The notes: generated from the sequence alone by a model not told the origin. A stretch of 64,000 bases of DNA from Linnemannia schmuckeri (GCA_029449235.1 JANATG010000004.1:248001-312000), one strand, 5' to 3'. Shown: positions 1 to 12,022, counted from the stretch's first letter. Program-made: numbers and translations.

Positions 1-1581
1 GACAGGGTGAAAAGGTAGACCGTTGATCAGATTTGCCAGCACGATAGCGTCGTGCATAGCATTGGTTGCCCCAACGCCTCCTTGAGGATTAAACTAGAAG
101 AGCAAAGGTAACAAAGAACAGTGGTATGAGTACCTTTTCCTAAAAAAGGGTACATGATTCTTTTCTCAAAATATTCACGCAGTACCTTGTGACATGCTAA
201 TAGTTCAAGAGAGTGGAAAAAAATAGGACGTCAAGAAAGGATGCATATAAATATTAAAGACCATAACCACCTTGTTTGGCCTGCAACTTACCATCGCCAA
301 TGAGGACTGTTCGGCAATGGTACCAAGTCTTGAAGACCTTCTCCTCGAGCATGATCTTTGAGACTTGATTCTGGGGTGTGTGATCCATCAAGTCTTTGAG
401 CGTGAGGATCTTGTCGCCTCCACTGATTATAGGAAAGTCCTTGATCTTCCTGCACATCGCAATTGCAGCCTCTAGTCCCCACTCTGAGGCACGGAATGCA
501 TCATTCTCCTTGCTTGTTTCCTCGTTTAGGAAGAGGATAGAACCCCATGCCACCGTGTTTTGGGCGGTTGTGAAGGTTGACCACTAGAATGAGGAAATAA
601 AATGATGAGCGTTTGCGAAACGTCTGCACAACAATGCGTGTCGCTTGTTGAGTCCATTCGTTTCTTCCCATACCGAGTACATTTGCCTTGTGTCGATATA
701 TTTGCGAAACTGACATTCATCAAGTGCAAGGTCAGGAAACTCGTCAGGAGTGAGGGGTACAGTCTGAGCAGCAAGAAGAACTGTTTTGAAGGGTAGCGGA
801 AGCGCATCAGAGGGCGGTAACTTATTGGCCTTCTTCAACTTTTCGTAAAGACCCTGGCGGACCGCGCTGTAGGCTCCATCAGCACCAACAAGGATATCCC
901 CGTCAGCTTCATAGCCATCACTGCAGCGGATAAGGACTCCATTACCACCGTTTTCTATTGAAAGGACTTTTTTCCCCATATGAATATGCCCCTTGGGGAT
1001 CTGACGCACAAGCAGCTTGTACATTTGAGGGCGTGTTACAATATAACCGCCTTCGCCGAACCTAAACGGGATTGAAAAGGAATGTATTGATTTCCATGCA
1101 CCATGTACGTTCCTTTTTCATCTCCAATTGTTGGTTGGACTCTCTTGGTCGGCTTACTCTTTTTCCTGTCCTGCAAAGTCCATGGAAAAGTCGAGTTCTC
1201 GTTTCTCGTTACACATCTTGATAGAGTTCACAGGTTTGCCGATCGAAAGGAACTCGTCATAGATCCCGCACTGTTTGAACAAACTGGCAGTTGTGCTGTT
1301 GAAGTACATTGCCGACCCTAGGAGGATGAAACAAAGCCGGGTTGTGTCAGTTCGTAATTAGTCAGACATATAAAGTCATCAGTGACGTATAGAAGGGGTC
1401 TCTTACCGAGGGGCTTGACTTCCTGGGCTCGCTCGTAGATCTCAAAGGGAATACCAGCCTTGTATAAAAGCATACCGAGTGTTAAACCTCCCAGGCCGGC
1501 TCCAATAATAAGGACTTTGGGACGTTTTGCATACATGACCGAGCGGTCATGCCGAAGAGCGATGTCGGGGTTCATCTCCAT
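1..1581 (-). CDS. FAD-dependent monooxygenase, paralogue A (3' end cut by window edge)
   Basis: Exons on the minus strand: 1581-1407, 1317-1158, 1061-674, 583-292, 196-186 (an 11-base microexon) and 93-<1; the last one or two coding parts lie outside the window. The product is a group A (class A) flavoprotein monooxygenase, expected to bind FAD and hydroxylate or epoxidise a small molecule using NAD(P)H and O2. Visible are the dinucleotide-binding GAGLGG near residue 27, the GDILVGADGAYSAVRQ motif in exon 3, and the second FAD motif GDACHK, which is assembled across the microexon. Exon lengths (175, 160, 388, 292, 11) are identical to those of the paralogues at 4048-6178 and 6961-9107, which supports the model. 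The start is the ATG after a CT-rich leader and gives the clade-specific N-terminus ending in AKRPKVLI. Donor sites are GTAAGA, GTAAGC, GTATGG, GTAAGT and GTACTG. Substrate unknown. It is divergent from paralogue B. Confidence 0.88.
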
Positions 1582-4047
1582 GGTGATGTCGTTTCCTGAT
1601 GTACGAATGCAAAAATACCGGTTGTCGAGATGCAGAGATGGAGGTTGGGGAAGGACAGATGAGATGAGGAGCAGAGAAAGGGGAGGAGGAAAACAACAAA
1701 AAGGAGAGGAGGAAAACAACAAAAAGGAGAGTATAGTGAACAAGAGAGAGTGTGTGCGTGAAAGAGAGAGAAAGAAATGAAATGCGACATGTGAAATAGG
1801 AGTGACACTCGCTACGCTACCTTTTCTTTTTTTCTTTATGCCTTGTACCACCTTGGCAATTAGGAGTCTTCGGTGTATGGATATTCTCAGTCAACAAAAG
1901 TAGTGCAATTATGAACGAAAGAAAGAGGCGGGACGACGTGGAAGGACAAAAGACAAAACGTGAATTGCACCAATACAGAAGCGAACACCGCAGTGCCAGA
2001 ATTGTGGAGTACCCTCGCTCGAGCCAACTATTGACGTAACGATGTTTTCATGTCTACTAAGGAAACCATCGACTCTCCAAGTTATCTCCGCGCTCAATTG
2101 ATAACAAAAACTTGTTTTGCCTTCATTCAAAGCGCTCCCTCACAAAATGCGTCCATTCATAAGTCGACTTGTGGCTTTTATTATGGTCACGAGATACAAT
2201 AGTCGAGATTGAACGAGGGTAGGAACGTCAAACAACAGCAACGGTTGTGCATTGAAGTCTCCAATCTACTCACTTGTTATCTACGGTATGTAGCTGTATC
2301 TGGGCATGGCCATGTTCACAAGAATCTTGCTGTTGTCATATGCCTTCTCAACCCTAAGAGGCAAGGAACCAAAAAGTCCCAATTAGGCGCTCAAAGTCGA
2401 TCGTTTTGTTTCTAGACACGCTAACGAGTTTTGTGCATTGTCTAGTGAAAAAGGCCGGCAAGACTTTCCGTACCGTTACAAAAGCAGATGGACATATACA
2501 GTACTTTTTGTTTTGGTTAAAACACATCTCGGAAGACCGCATGCATTGTTCTTTGTTTTTGTCGTCTAAGTCAAGCAATGCCATCGAGAATGTGGCTCAA
2601 TCCGGGTCTTTGCGTGGTGCGTTGTTTTTTGTGTGCATTTTGCAAAACAGACCCATATAAACAAAATTGTGAACAATCGGCCATCAACCGGAATCACAAA
2701 CAAAAGTGAGCACAGATAAACATTATTTCACCCCTCAGTGCGGACGATGAAGTATTTTCAATTATCGGGTGTACTTCTGGGAGCAGACATAGCGTGCCTA
2801 CAGTTCACACAAAGGCTGCAAAGAATTAAGACTGGGCTCGAACGATGTAAAAGCGCACTCATCGACGCCTCTTCTATGACGAGAGGATGTCTGCAGAAAA
2901 AGAGAGGTATGGATCATAGATTCTTGACCTTCTCCATATTTGTTCTCTCCCTCTCTCCCTCCCTCCTTCCTTCTCACTCTCTATCCTTTGTAGCACACCG
3001 TAACTGACTTACTCTTATTACTCGTTATTTTTTGTGCATCTTCTTTCGAATCCAGCATGGAACAGGGGCGGGGCATTAAATATATGACACACACATGAAA
3101 AAATATCTCGCCGGACATGGAGGATCCTCACAACGGTGTCTTCCTCCCTGTTTGGCCGAGTCAACACTACTTAGTCCGAGCGAGCCAGCCCCCTAAGAAA
3201 CATCAAGGTTCCCTCGGAGGTAGACACATCAGTTCATGCAGTGCAAGCAGTCTAGTGAACCAGAACAAAGCATTGGTGGGAGTGAAGACCCCAAAAAGCC
3301 GTTTATATGCACTTGGCGCAGCAATACACAGCTACATAGTCAACAACGAACCCATTCATGCGTGTGTCCTGCTCTCACTCTTGACTCGCCCGTTTTTTCT
3401 GCCTTAGGGGAGGCTCACCTGTGATTGTGTGCTTTGTTCTTCCTGTGCATTGAACGGGAGGGATGGGTATGCGCGATATTCTTCCGCGAAGAGGAAAGAG
3501 AATTATGAGCATTCACCGCCTCGTCTCTCTTCTTTTTTCTTTTTCTACCAGTAATAATAGTTATGACTGGCCCCTCATGAGAAACAAGTTAAGTCGTTTA
3601 AAGCAAAGACGATGCTACGCTACTGCAGCATAGCCTTTTGGTACTTGTGGCTCTCATGTTGATAGACAATATCCAATAATTGACACAACGCAAAGGGAAC
3701 GAGCAAGGATGCCTCGGTTGTCTTGTACTGTTTCCCTGGCATGTCCCCATTGGCAGGGACGGACTGATTCGATAAGAAAAGGACAACGCATACGATGAGG
3801 AGAATACGATTGTGGATACAAGGCGCAATGTTACACATAAGACACAAGGATGAAGTGGCGTTTAAAAATATCTAACAACATCGGAGACGCTCTCTCCCTC
3901 TCTTTCTCTTGCACACCCACTTCTCTGTCTTTTTCCTTCTTTTTCCTCATCCCTCTAACACTCACTCTTACCTTCATCTATTTTTTCGAACACCAACTTC
4001 CGATATCCGACATCCGCCAAACCGACTTTTTGTAAATCAAGAACACC
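1582..4047. other. Intergenic region between divergent paralogues A and B
   Basis: About 2.5 kb holding the promoters of two divergently transcribed monooxygenase genes. I see no convincing gene; short open frames lack codon bias and recognisable motifs. The strand serving gene A has a purine-rich tract near 1660-1780 (CT-rich on its sense strand), and gene B is preceded by a CT-rich leader near 3890-4010. Both are typical of core promoters and 5'UTRs in this window. Confidence 0.6.
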
Positions 4048-6178
4048 ATGGAGATCAACCCAGCCGTCACCTTTAAGCATGACCGGTCCGTTATGTACGC
4101 CAAAAGGCCTAAAGTCCTTATCGTGGGAGCCGGACTGGGTGGCCTGACTCTTGGTATGCTCCTTCACAAGGCCCACATCCCCTTTGAGATCTACGAGCGT
4201 GCTGCTGAGGTCAAATCCCTCGGTAAGTAAAGGCAACATTCCTTTGGCCCAGAGTTGATTCATCGGTAAAGATTTTATTTGTCTCGGGCAGAAAATACTC
4301 ATAACAATCGGTCCTTTTATCGCGTATTTTGTAGGTTCGGCGATGTACTTCAACTGCACCACCGCAAGCCTATTCAGACAGTGCGGGATCTACGATGATT
4401 TTGTTGCTATCGGTAAACTCGTTTCTTCCATCCAGATGTGTAACGAACAGCGTGAGGTCGAGTTCTCTATCAACTTTGCCGGCCATGACAAATTGTAAGT
4501 ACAGCAAAGCGAGACTTTTTATGAAAGCACTCTCTCTTTCTCACAAAAAAGAAAGACTGGTATAAAAGGAAGCTAACAATTTCCCTGTTAACTTTATTTT
4601 AGGTTCGGCGCAAATGGATACATCGTCTCCCGCCCCCAGTTGTACGACCTCCTTCGGCGCCAGATCCCTAAGGAACGAATTCACCTAAGCAAGAAGGTCT
4701 TGACCATGGATCAAGGTGGCAACGGCGTCCTTATTCGCTTTAGTGATGGAACTGAGGCAGAGGGCGACATTCTCGTCGGAGCTGACGGTGCCTACTCTGC
4801 CGTCCGCCAAGGGCTCTATACAAAACTTAGGAAGGCCAAGAAACTCCCTGCATCAGATGCCTTACCCCTACCGTTCAGTACCGTTTGTCTTGTCGCACAG
4901 ACTCGACCTCTTACAGCTGAAGAGTTCCCAGATCTGGCTCTTGAGGAGTGTCAATTTCGCAATACTATCGGTACCGACAAGATGTATGCGGTAAGTAAGC
5001 ATTAGATTAGATAACAAAAAGTGTCCTTTCATGTTTTCCCTTTATATTCTCCCTTACTAACAGAGGCCTCATTTTGTGAATGCATAGTGGGCTACGCTGA
5101 CGACAACTCAAAATACGATCTGTTGGGGAGCTACTCTTTTCTTGGACGAAGAATCGAGCAAGGAGAACGACGCCTTCCGCAGCTCGGAATGGGGACAGGA
5201 AGCGGCTGCTGCCATGTGCGAGGATGTTAAGGACTTCCCTATCATCAGCGGACACGGCAAGAAGTTCACCCTTCAGGATATGATTGACCGCACTCCCAAA
5301 GAACTGATCTCCAAGGTCATGCTCGAGGAGAAAGTCTTTAAGACCTGGTACCACTGCCGTACCGTTCTCATTGGTGATGGTATGTTTGCAATGCAGAGAA
5401 AGTCATCGTGGTCATGGTTCTGGAGGTCGAGATTACATACTCATTTTCTGACATCATACTCCTCTCCGTTTCTCTTCACTCTCTTGAAATTTTAGCATGT
5501 CACAAGGTACTGCGTGAATATTTTGAGGAAGAAATTATGTACCATTCTCCAAGGCGGAGATACTCATACTACTGTTTTTTGTTACCTTTGCTCTTCTAGT
5601 TTAATCCTCAAGGAGGCGTTGGGGCAACTAATGCTATGCACGACGCTATCGTTCTGGCAAATCTGATCAACGGTCTACCTTTCCATCCTGTTGCGGAAGA
5701 AATCGAGTCCGCATTCCAAGCCTACCAGGAAGAGCGTTTCCAGTGGGTCCAAGAGGCTTTCGACTCCAGCAAGGTGCACAGGACCATGGTCGGACAGGTA
5801 AAGCGAAATTGAATGAATGGCTAAACATCTGCCATCACTTGGTGACCCAAGTATGAAATGTCGTTTACCTAACCCTTCACTCACTGTTTTCTCTTTTTGT
5901 TTTCATGTTGCATTGGCAAATAGTCAATGGCGTCCAAATTCTCCCGATTCTTCGCAAAGCGCATCCCCGCCTGGCTGTTCGAACGTATCCAGGAGCGCAG
6001 CTGCAGCTATCGCCCCCAGGTCGCATTCTTGCCCCTTGTCGAGGATACTGGTCGAGTCAAGCCAGCCTATCAGCCTAGTTTGTATATCAAGGGACCTGTG
6101 GAGAAGGAAGAAACCAAGCCGACTAACCCTACTGTCCCTACTGCCAATGAACCCATCCAATCTCCGGCTGTGGTCTGA
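4048..6178 (+). CDS. FAD-dependent monooxygenase, paralogue B (complete, 492 aa)
   Basis: Exons 4048-4222, 4335-4494, 4603-4990, 5088-5379, 5496-5506, 5600-5797 and 5924-6178 join to 1479 bases, 492 residues. It is a PF01494-type group A flavin monooxygenase. Motifs: GAGLGG at residues 27-32 (FAD ADP-ribose), GADG at 171-174 inside GDILVGADGAYSAVRQ, and GDACHK at 337-342 followed by NP and the helix start MHDA at 355-358, which contacts the flavin ribityl chain in this family. The fifth exon is only 11 bases and supplies most of ACHK. Size is normal for the family (400-500 aa). No signal peptide is seen, so a cytosolic enzyme is likely. Introns are 92-126 bases with GTAAGT- or GTATGT-like donors. 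It converges on paralogue C, its closest relative in exon 1, but shares an almost identical fifth intron with paralogue A. Substrate cannot be inferred. Confidence 0.93.
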
Positions 6179-6960
6179 AAAGAGAAAGCCTCCTTTTTTA
6201 GAGCCTGAAGTTGACTGAGAAATGGGTTAATGTTGAGAGGAAAATCTTGCTGAAGATGTGACTTTTTCGCTCTACTGCGGCCCTTCCTCGTTCTTGAGTC
6301 AATAGCTTAACTCGGTCATAATATATTACACTATAGTAACCTAATCATATTTTAATATAACGCACATGTACATGCTAAAAACCCTCCATTTTATTCTCTC
6401 GTGTTTCGCCCAAAGATTCTGTCTTTTTGTGTAATGTACATCGATACTGGACAAAATGCTGCAATCTTGCTCCCCCCTTTTTTTTGGACTTCTCAGATAA
6501 TGATGGCAAAGATTGTTCAATTCTGCGCGACAAACATGCCACAGAGGGTGTTCCAACAGGGACAATGCCAGACTACAGGCAACTGTCCTCAATGTGCGTT
6601 TTCGATCTTGTAGAAGACAAGGACTCTGTCAAAACCTATTCATCAGCCCAGCCTGTCCTTGAAGGCCTCCGTCGAGTCCGAGTCCGAGTTCGAGTTTGAA
6701 AGTCAACCTCGGCCTCCTTTGCTCAAATTGTGTAGTAAAGTGTAGAAAGAAATGATGTTATTTATTTTGCTTGATATTCGTGTGTTCTGAACTGTGAACG
6801 CTAATCTGCTTGGTCGATCTGACCATGTTATTATACAACGAGACGTAATGATAGTTGTATTATTAAGTAAGGTCTGATTATGAAAAAAAAAACATTAGCC
6901 ATATTATATATTTGCCTATCGAGCAGGTATATCTCCACCCTCCCTCCTGCAGAGAATATT
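6179..6960. other. Convergent 3' intergenic region between paralogues B and C
   Basis: About 780 bases between two convergent stop codons, presumably 3'UTRs. AT-rich stretches around 6320-6370 and 6755-6900 may carry polyadenylation signals for the two genes. A short degenerate run of gagtcc/gagttc units lies near 6670-6700. I find no gene here. Confidence 0.6.
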
Positions 6961-9107
6961 CTAAACAACTTCAGTTGTCGTCGTCGTTGCTGTCGCCGTT
7001 GTCGCCGCGACCGGTGTTTCAGCCTCAACAGGCGCCCTGACAGACAAGCTGGGCTGAGGAGCGGGCTTAATTCTTCCAGTGTCGTTGTGAAGAGGCAAGA
7101 AGGCGACTTGGGGACGGTTGGCACAAGTCTGTGCCTGAATGCGTTGGAAGAGCCAGGCGGGCATGTGCTTCGACACGAATCGAGTCGCCTTGGATGCGAA
7201 TGACTATTAATTATTAGGTTCCGTAAACAATAAACCACCAGTTAAAACAAAAAAAGTTGCGCGTGCGAGTTATAGCTTTTGCTGATCACGGTTACGCCCT
7301 CTAACGCATAGAATAAACAAAAAGTGCAACGTCTTCAAGTATTTTACCTGGCCAGTCATAGTTTTGAAAGCTTTGCTGCTGTCAAAGGCCTTCTGGACCC
7401 ATTCGACGCGCTCCGCTTTGTACTCCCTGAAGGCGTTTTCGATTTCTTCAGCAATGGGGTGGAAAGGGAGGCCATTGATTCGGTTGGCGAGAACGATGGC
7501 GTCGTGCATGGCGTTGGTGGCGCCAACTCCTCCTGAAGGACTGAACTAAAAACAGTGGACAGGCAATAAGTAATCACGTTAGCGTTGGTGAACTCCGCCG
7601 CAAGCATAGCACTTCTGTTCATATACGAAAGATCCTGTCGTACCTTGTGGCATGCTAATGCGGAGATAAAAAGAAAAGCGAATAAATAACGTAGGTTAGA
7701 AAATGAAACATCTCAGTCTTCACACTTTTTCATGACGGTAGTTAACTTGATATATCTAAAAGAGTGCTTACCATCACCAATAAGAACAGTGCGGCAATCA
7801 TACCAAGTTTTGAAGACCTTCTCCTCCAACATGACCTTAGAAATATGATTCTTATCAGACCATTCAAACAAGTCACCCAAGGTAAGCTCCTTGTCATCTC
7901 CACTGACAATAGGGAAATCCTTGACCTGCTCACACATTGCCATCGCTGCCTCGGGCCCCCACTCTGAATTTCGGAAGGCATCATTTTGTTTGCTTGTTTC
8001 ATCTGTTAGAAACTGAATAACGTTGTAGGCTACCGTATTCTGCGCTGTCGTGAAAGTCGCCCACTTAAAAACAATATAAGCAGGACGCATGAGCATGGAA
8101 GGTGAGTTAGTATGCTGAAGCTTAAAGCACAAAAAAAACGTGCGTGAACATTCGCGCATTCAAAGTTTGCTTGAATTGCTCAAATACTTACGCCATACAT
8201 CTTCTCCATGCCAATGGTACGACGGAACTGACATTGCTCTAATCCAATATCTGAGAACTCCTCGGCGGTGAGAGGACGAGTCTGGCCAACGAGACAAACT
8301 GTACTGAACGGAAGAGGCAGATCATCAGAGGATGGAAGTCTCTTGGCCTTCTTCAACTTGGCATAGAGCCCTTGACGCACGGCGCTGTAAGCACCGTCAG
8401 CTCCGACAAGGATATCGCCCTCCGCCTCGGATGCATCACTGAAGCGAAGAAGGACTCCGTTGCCACCTTGGTCCATCGTTAGGACCTTCTTGCCAAGGTG
8501 GATACGCTCTCTGGGGATTTGGCGGAGGAGTAGGTCGTACATTACTGGACGTGCGACAATGTATCCATTCGCACCAAACCTAATAGTAAGTTCAAGAGAT
8601 ACCTTGTGTCAGTACCTCATAGAGAAGACAAAAAGCTTGGTCGAACGAGAACTTTCTTTTGTACACTTACTCCGCTTCCTGTCCTTCGAAGTCCATACTG
8701 AATTCATGTCCGCGCACCTCGTTGAAGACCTGGATGGAAGAGACATATTTACCGATAGCAAGAAACTCCTCATAGATACCACACTGTTTAAAGAAGTTGG
8801 CAGTCGTGCTGTTGAAATACATTGCCGAACCTAGGAGAGCGAAGTAAGTAGAGCGAGAGAGCAATTGTGTTAGCCAAAATCAATGAGACAAATAAAGTCA
8901 TCAAATGACGTATAAGGGAGCGACAATCTTACCAAGAGGCTTTACTTCCTGGGCTCGCTCGTAGATCTCAAAAGGGATGTCGGCCTTGTGCAAAAGCATG
9001 CCGAGGGTGAGTCCAGCCAGACCTGCACCCACGATAAGGACCTTGGGTCGTTTGGCGTACATAATCGAGCGGTCATGCTTAAAAGTGACGGCGGGGTTGA
9101 TCTCCAT
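6961..9107 (-). CDS. FAD-dependent monooxygenase, paralogue C (complete, 488 aa)
   Basis: Minus-strand exons 9107-8933, 8830-8671, 8579-8192, 8063-7772, 7654-7644, 7545-7348 and 7203-6961 total 1467 bases, 488 residues. The first six exon lengths match paralogue B exactly, so the gene structure is conserved, including the 11-base microexon. It carries GAGLAG in the Rossmann turn (Gly to Ala at the fifth position, tolerated in this fold), GADG in exon 3 and GDACHK across the microexon, so it should be an active FAD-dependent monooxygenase. The third intron appears to end in TTTTTAAG rather than TAG or CAG. The C-terminal tail after the catalytic core is Thr/Ala-rich and differs from that of B. 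It is transcribed away from the carrier-like gene at 10658. Substrate unknown. Confidence 0.93.
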
Positions 9108-10657
9108 GGCTGATGACTCTTTTCTGTTCCTGATTTGGAATTAGGTTGTCGAGATGTTGGGATGAGAGAAGAAGATGAAAGTGAGGTGAAGGACGATGAA
9201 GGACAGATGAAAGAATGGTTAAGAAGGAAGCGGGTTGAAGAACAAAGAGAGATGGGAAAAAGAGAGAGCGAGAAACAGAGGGAGGGACAGGTCGGGAGGA
9301 GAATAACAACATGTTTTGCTGCATGGTGATTCTGTCTCTTTGTGTGACATTGTGCATGATGTTTTTGTTCAGCAATCAAACAAAAAAATTAGAGAGCGAT
9401 TGAGAGAAGAGAGAGAGAAACAGAGGGAACGGGGGAGAGTTCATCCGCGCAGATGAGTAAGAATCCAATTTCTCGGGAAGAAGAGGACATTATCCATTGG
9501 CATGCATGAAGAGGCATTCACGTTGTCCGTTGACGAGAAAAAGGGGATAGGCAGTGGTTCTTCGCTCTTCGGGAGGCACCATTTGTCCCCTTTTAGGCCT
9601 AAGAGAACCTGAGTTTGCGTAGATGGATAGTGGACAGAAAGGGGTGGTTGTTGTGAGCGAGGGTGTTTGTCTCTTTTTGCATCCTCAACTCAAATCGCTC
9701 TCAACTTTTGTCTATTAGAGAGAGAAAGAGAGAGACAACACACAGAAAGTTCTCTCCCTGGCGGTGGGCAAAGTCGGGACATGGACACGATGTATGGACG
9801 CAGTCTATTCGTCTCGCTATGCGCCTCCCTCACATAGTGAACAAAATAAGCATCGAAAGGGAAGGTTGTCCTTGGCAAGACCGATAGGTAGAGCATTCGT
9901 CGTGTCGAATACTGATCTTTCTTAACGCAACCTTGTTAACTGGGAACTTGTTCACAGGTTCGTTGGCACTCGTTCATACCTCTCCTTCCTTTTTGCTGAC
10001 GAGCTAACATCCACCTATTCCTAGCGTTTATTCCCTTTTTCAATCTGACACTATTTCGTATGTGCGCGCCTGTGCTTTGGACAAATGAGAAATGAAGTAT
10101 ATGGATATATACCGTTGTTTTTCTCGAAATGGATAATCTCCTGTTCTGGTGAAAAGGAGGAAAATGAAAGAAGGTTCTTCTCGTTGGTCGGTTCTATTGA
10201 TGACAACTGTGTCTTCTAGCGGGGTTCCGAAGGAGAGGGTAATGCAAGTACGCATACTCACTCAATGACCTCCTTCTCGGCGAAGTAAACTCTTCCTCCT
10301 CCTTTTCCGTTGAACCATCACTTTTTTGAGCCAAGCCCATTTTTCATTGTTCATTTTTTCCTTTTTCAGGGGCAGGAGTGAGTGAGTAGAAGAGAAATTT
10401 CCTTTTACGATCAATGCTCATGTGACTTGGTCCCCCTTTCACTCCTTCTTCCGACTGCATAAATAAAAAGCGGCCGCTCGCTCTCTCTCTTTTCCCACAC
10501 AAACACACAGACACCTTTATTCAAATTCATTTCACACGCAACGATACACCTTTTCGCGTCCTTTTGTTTCTTCTACTTCGTCTTTTACGTCTCCTTTTCC
10601 TTCCTTACCTTTTCACGAAAAATATAACACCCTCACCCAACAAGTACACTCAACAAT
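9108..10657. other. Divergent intergenic region (paralogue C / carrier-like gene)
   Basis: About 1.55 kb between two divergent genes. The part next to paralogue C is a GA-rich tract (CT-rich on the sense strand of that gene, 9150-9460). The part next to the carrier gene contains an AT-rich TATA-like element near 10458. No supported coding region. Confidence 0.6.
10458..10470 (+). promoter_or_regulatory. TATA-like element of the carrier-like gene
   Basis: The sequence cataaataaaaag stands about 190 bases before the ATG at 10658 and just before a CT-rich leader that begins near 10478. Position and composition fit a core promoter TATA box; this is inferred from sequence alone. Confidence 0.45.
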
Positions 10658-12022
10658 ATGTCGGGTCCACATCACATCGTAGGCCTCAGCCTCTTCGGCC
10701 CTCTCGTCCTCACCGTCGCTACCGCACCCGCTAACAGAGTCCGCCTCCTCCTCCAGACCCAAGACGAGATCGTCCTCAATCTTCGCGAAGAGTCTCTCGC
10801 CCACCACCACCACCACACCTCTTCTTCTTCTTCTTCTTCTTGTTCAAATATAAAGCCTTACAACCTTACCACTGCCAATAACAGTAACGCCATCACCGAG
10901 GAGCAGGAGCAGAAGGAAGATGACGAGGAGCCCCGGTCGATCATCGCACCATATGCACAACTGCCTTATACAGACATGCAAGACTGTTACTACCGCCTGC
11001 TCGAGAAGGAAGGCCGTGCGGCCCTCTGGAGGGGTTATTCTGTTGAGGTGGGGCGAATCTTCCTTCAAAAGTCGATTGAGACGAGGTTGACTTGGAGGGG
11101 TACTTTTGCCTTGCGGAAGTGGATGTCTCTGACTCCACCGAGCGCGCAAGGAGGAGGGATGGGAGCAGGATGGATGTTGGCGACGGCGGTGGAGGGGACG
11201 TTGGTGGGTACAGCGGCGATGGCAGTAGTGTATCCATTGGCGGTATTACATGCCAAGATGGCGACGGATGTTAAGAGGCGGACCAGGACTGTTCGGAGAA
11301 TTGTCAAGCATGCTTCCGCACCTGCTTCTATTCCTGCTCCTGCTGTCACACCTGCTGTTGTCGAACAAGAAAAGGGGGAGGGGGAAGTAACGGTCGCTGA
11401 GTCGTCGTCATCATCAACAGAGTCGATCTCGCGGGACTCAGTCGAGTGGGTCGACCATCAGGATCAGGAGGATCTCACTGTCAGCACACCAATCCTCGAA
11501 GGACCCCTCAGTGTTTCCGAGTCAACACCAACAACAACAGCAACAACAACAACAATCGAGGAAAAGGATGACGAGCAGGAACTCACCTACACACAAGTGA
11601 CCTACGACCTCTCTCACAAATATAAAACCTACCGCCAAATCTACAACGAGATTATTGCCTCCTCCGAGGGATACTTGGGCCTCTACAAGGGCTTCTCGAC
11701 CGTCATCACCTCAGCCTTTATCTCCCGCCTCGGAATGATGACCGTCTACACCTTGAAGTCCTTCTGTGCAGGTCCCTCGGGCACTGTCAGCATCAGCCCC
11801 TTCCAAGTGTTCCTGACACAAACGGCCCTTTCCGTGGCGACCTACCCATTGACGACCGTGGGCAACCGAAGGATGATTGCTGCGCCTGGACGGTATACTA
11901 GTTCGTGGGATGCGGCAAAGGAGATTGTAGAGAAGCAAGGGTGGCAGGCATTGTTTAGAGGTGTTGAGGTTGTGGTTCTGCGCAGTGTTGTCTTGGCGGC
12001 GTTGTCCCAATTGCTCTTGTAA
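10658..12022 (+). CDS. Divergent ADP/ATP-carrier-like mitochondrial carrier family protein (454 aa)
   Basis: One uninterrupted frame of 454 residues. Three diverged carrier repeats can be followed: residues 18-40 and 98-160 (the LLLQTQDEI stretch resembles the ADP/ATP carrier), 176-210 with 316-370, and 383-454 (TYPLTTV, then a GWQALFRG-like loop). The family is the SLC25 mitochondrial carriers, normally about 300 residues; here two low-complexity insertions (about 46-95, His/Ser-rich, and 210-315, acidic Thr-rich) lengthen it. The PX[D/E]XX[K/R] signatures that form the matrix salt-bridge gate are eroded: PANRVR at 24-29, PLAVLH at 193-198 and PLTTVG at 397-402 lack all three acidic and two of the three basic positions. 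The RRRMMM signature of true ADP/ATP carriers is replaced by GNRRMIA. I infer a mitochondrial membrane protein that probably does not exchange ADP and ATP. A TATA-like site lies upstream and AATAAA overlaps the stop region. Confidence 0.82.
   Translation: MSGPHHIVGLSLFGPLVLTVATAPANRVRLLLQTQDEIVLNLREESLAHHHHHTSSSSSSSCSNIKPYNLTTANNSNAITEEQEQKEDDEEPRSIIAPYAQLPYTDMQDCYYRLLEKEGRAALWRGYSVEVGRIFLQKSIETRLTWRGTFALRKWMSLTPPSAQGGGMGAGWMLATAVEGTLVGTAAMAVVYPLAVLHAKMATDVKRRTRTVRRIVKHASAPASIPAPAVTPAVVEQEKGEGEVTVAESSSSSTESISRDSVEWVDHQDQEDLTVSTPILEGPLSVSESTPTTTATTTTIEEKDDEQELTYTQVTYDLSHKYKTYRQIYNEIIASSEGYLGLYKGFSTVITSAFISRLGMMTVYTLKSFCAGPSGTVSISPFQVFLTQTALSVATYPLTTVGNRRMIAAPGRYTSSWDAAKEIVEKQGWQALFRGVEVVVLRSVVLAALSQLLL

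Noticed and set aside
1318..1851. A 177-codon minus-strand frame beginning upstream of paralogue A's start, Phe/Leu/Ser-rich
   Set aside because: Its N-terminal 85 codons are translated CT-tract leader DNA. The true start is the internal ATG at 1581, supported by alignment with paralogues B and C.
3955..4362. A 135-codon minus-strand frame overlapping exon 1 of paralogue B
   Set aside because: It is antisense to a well supported coding exon with conserved motifs and has no recognisable features of its own.
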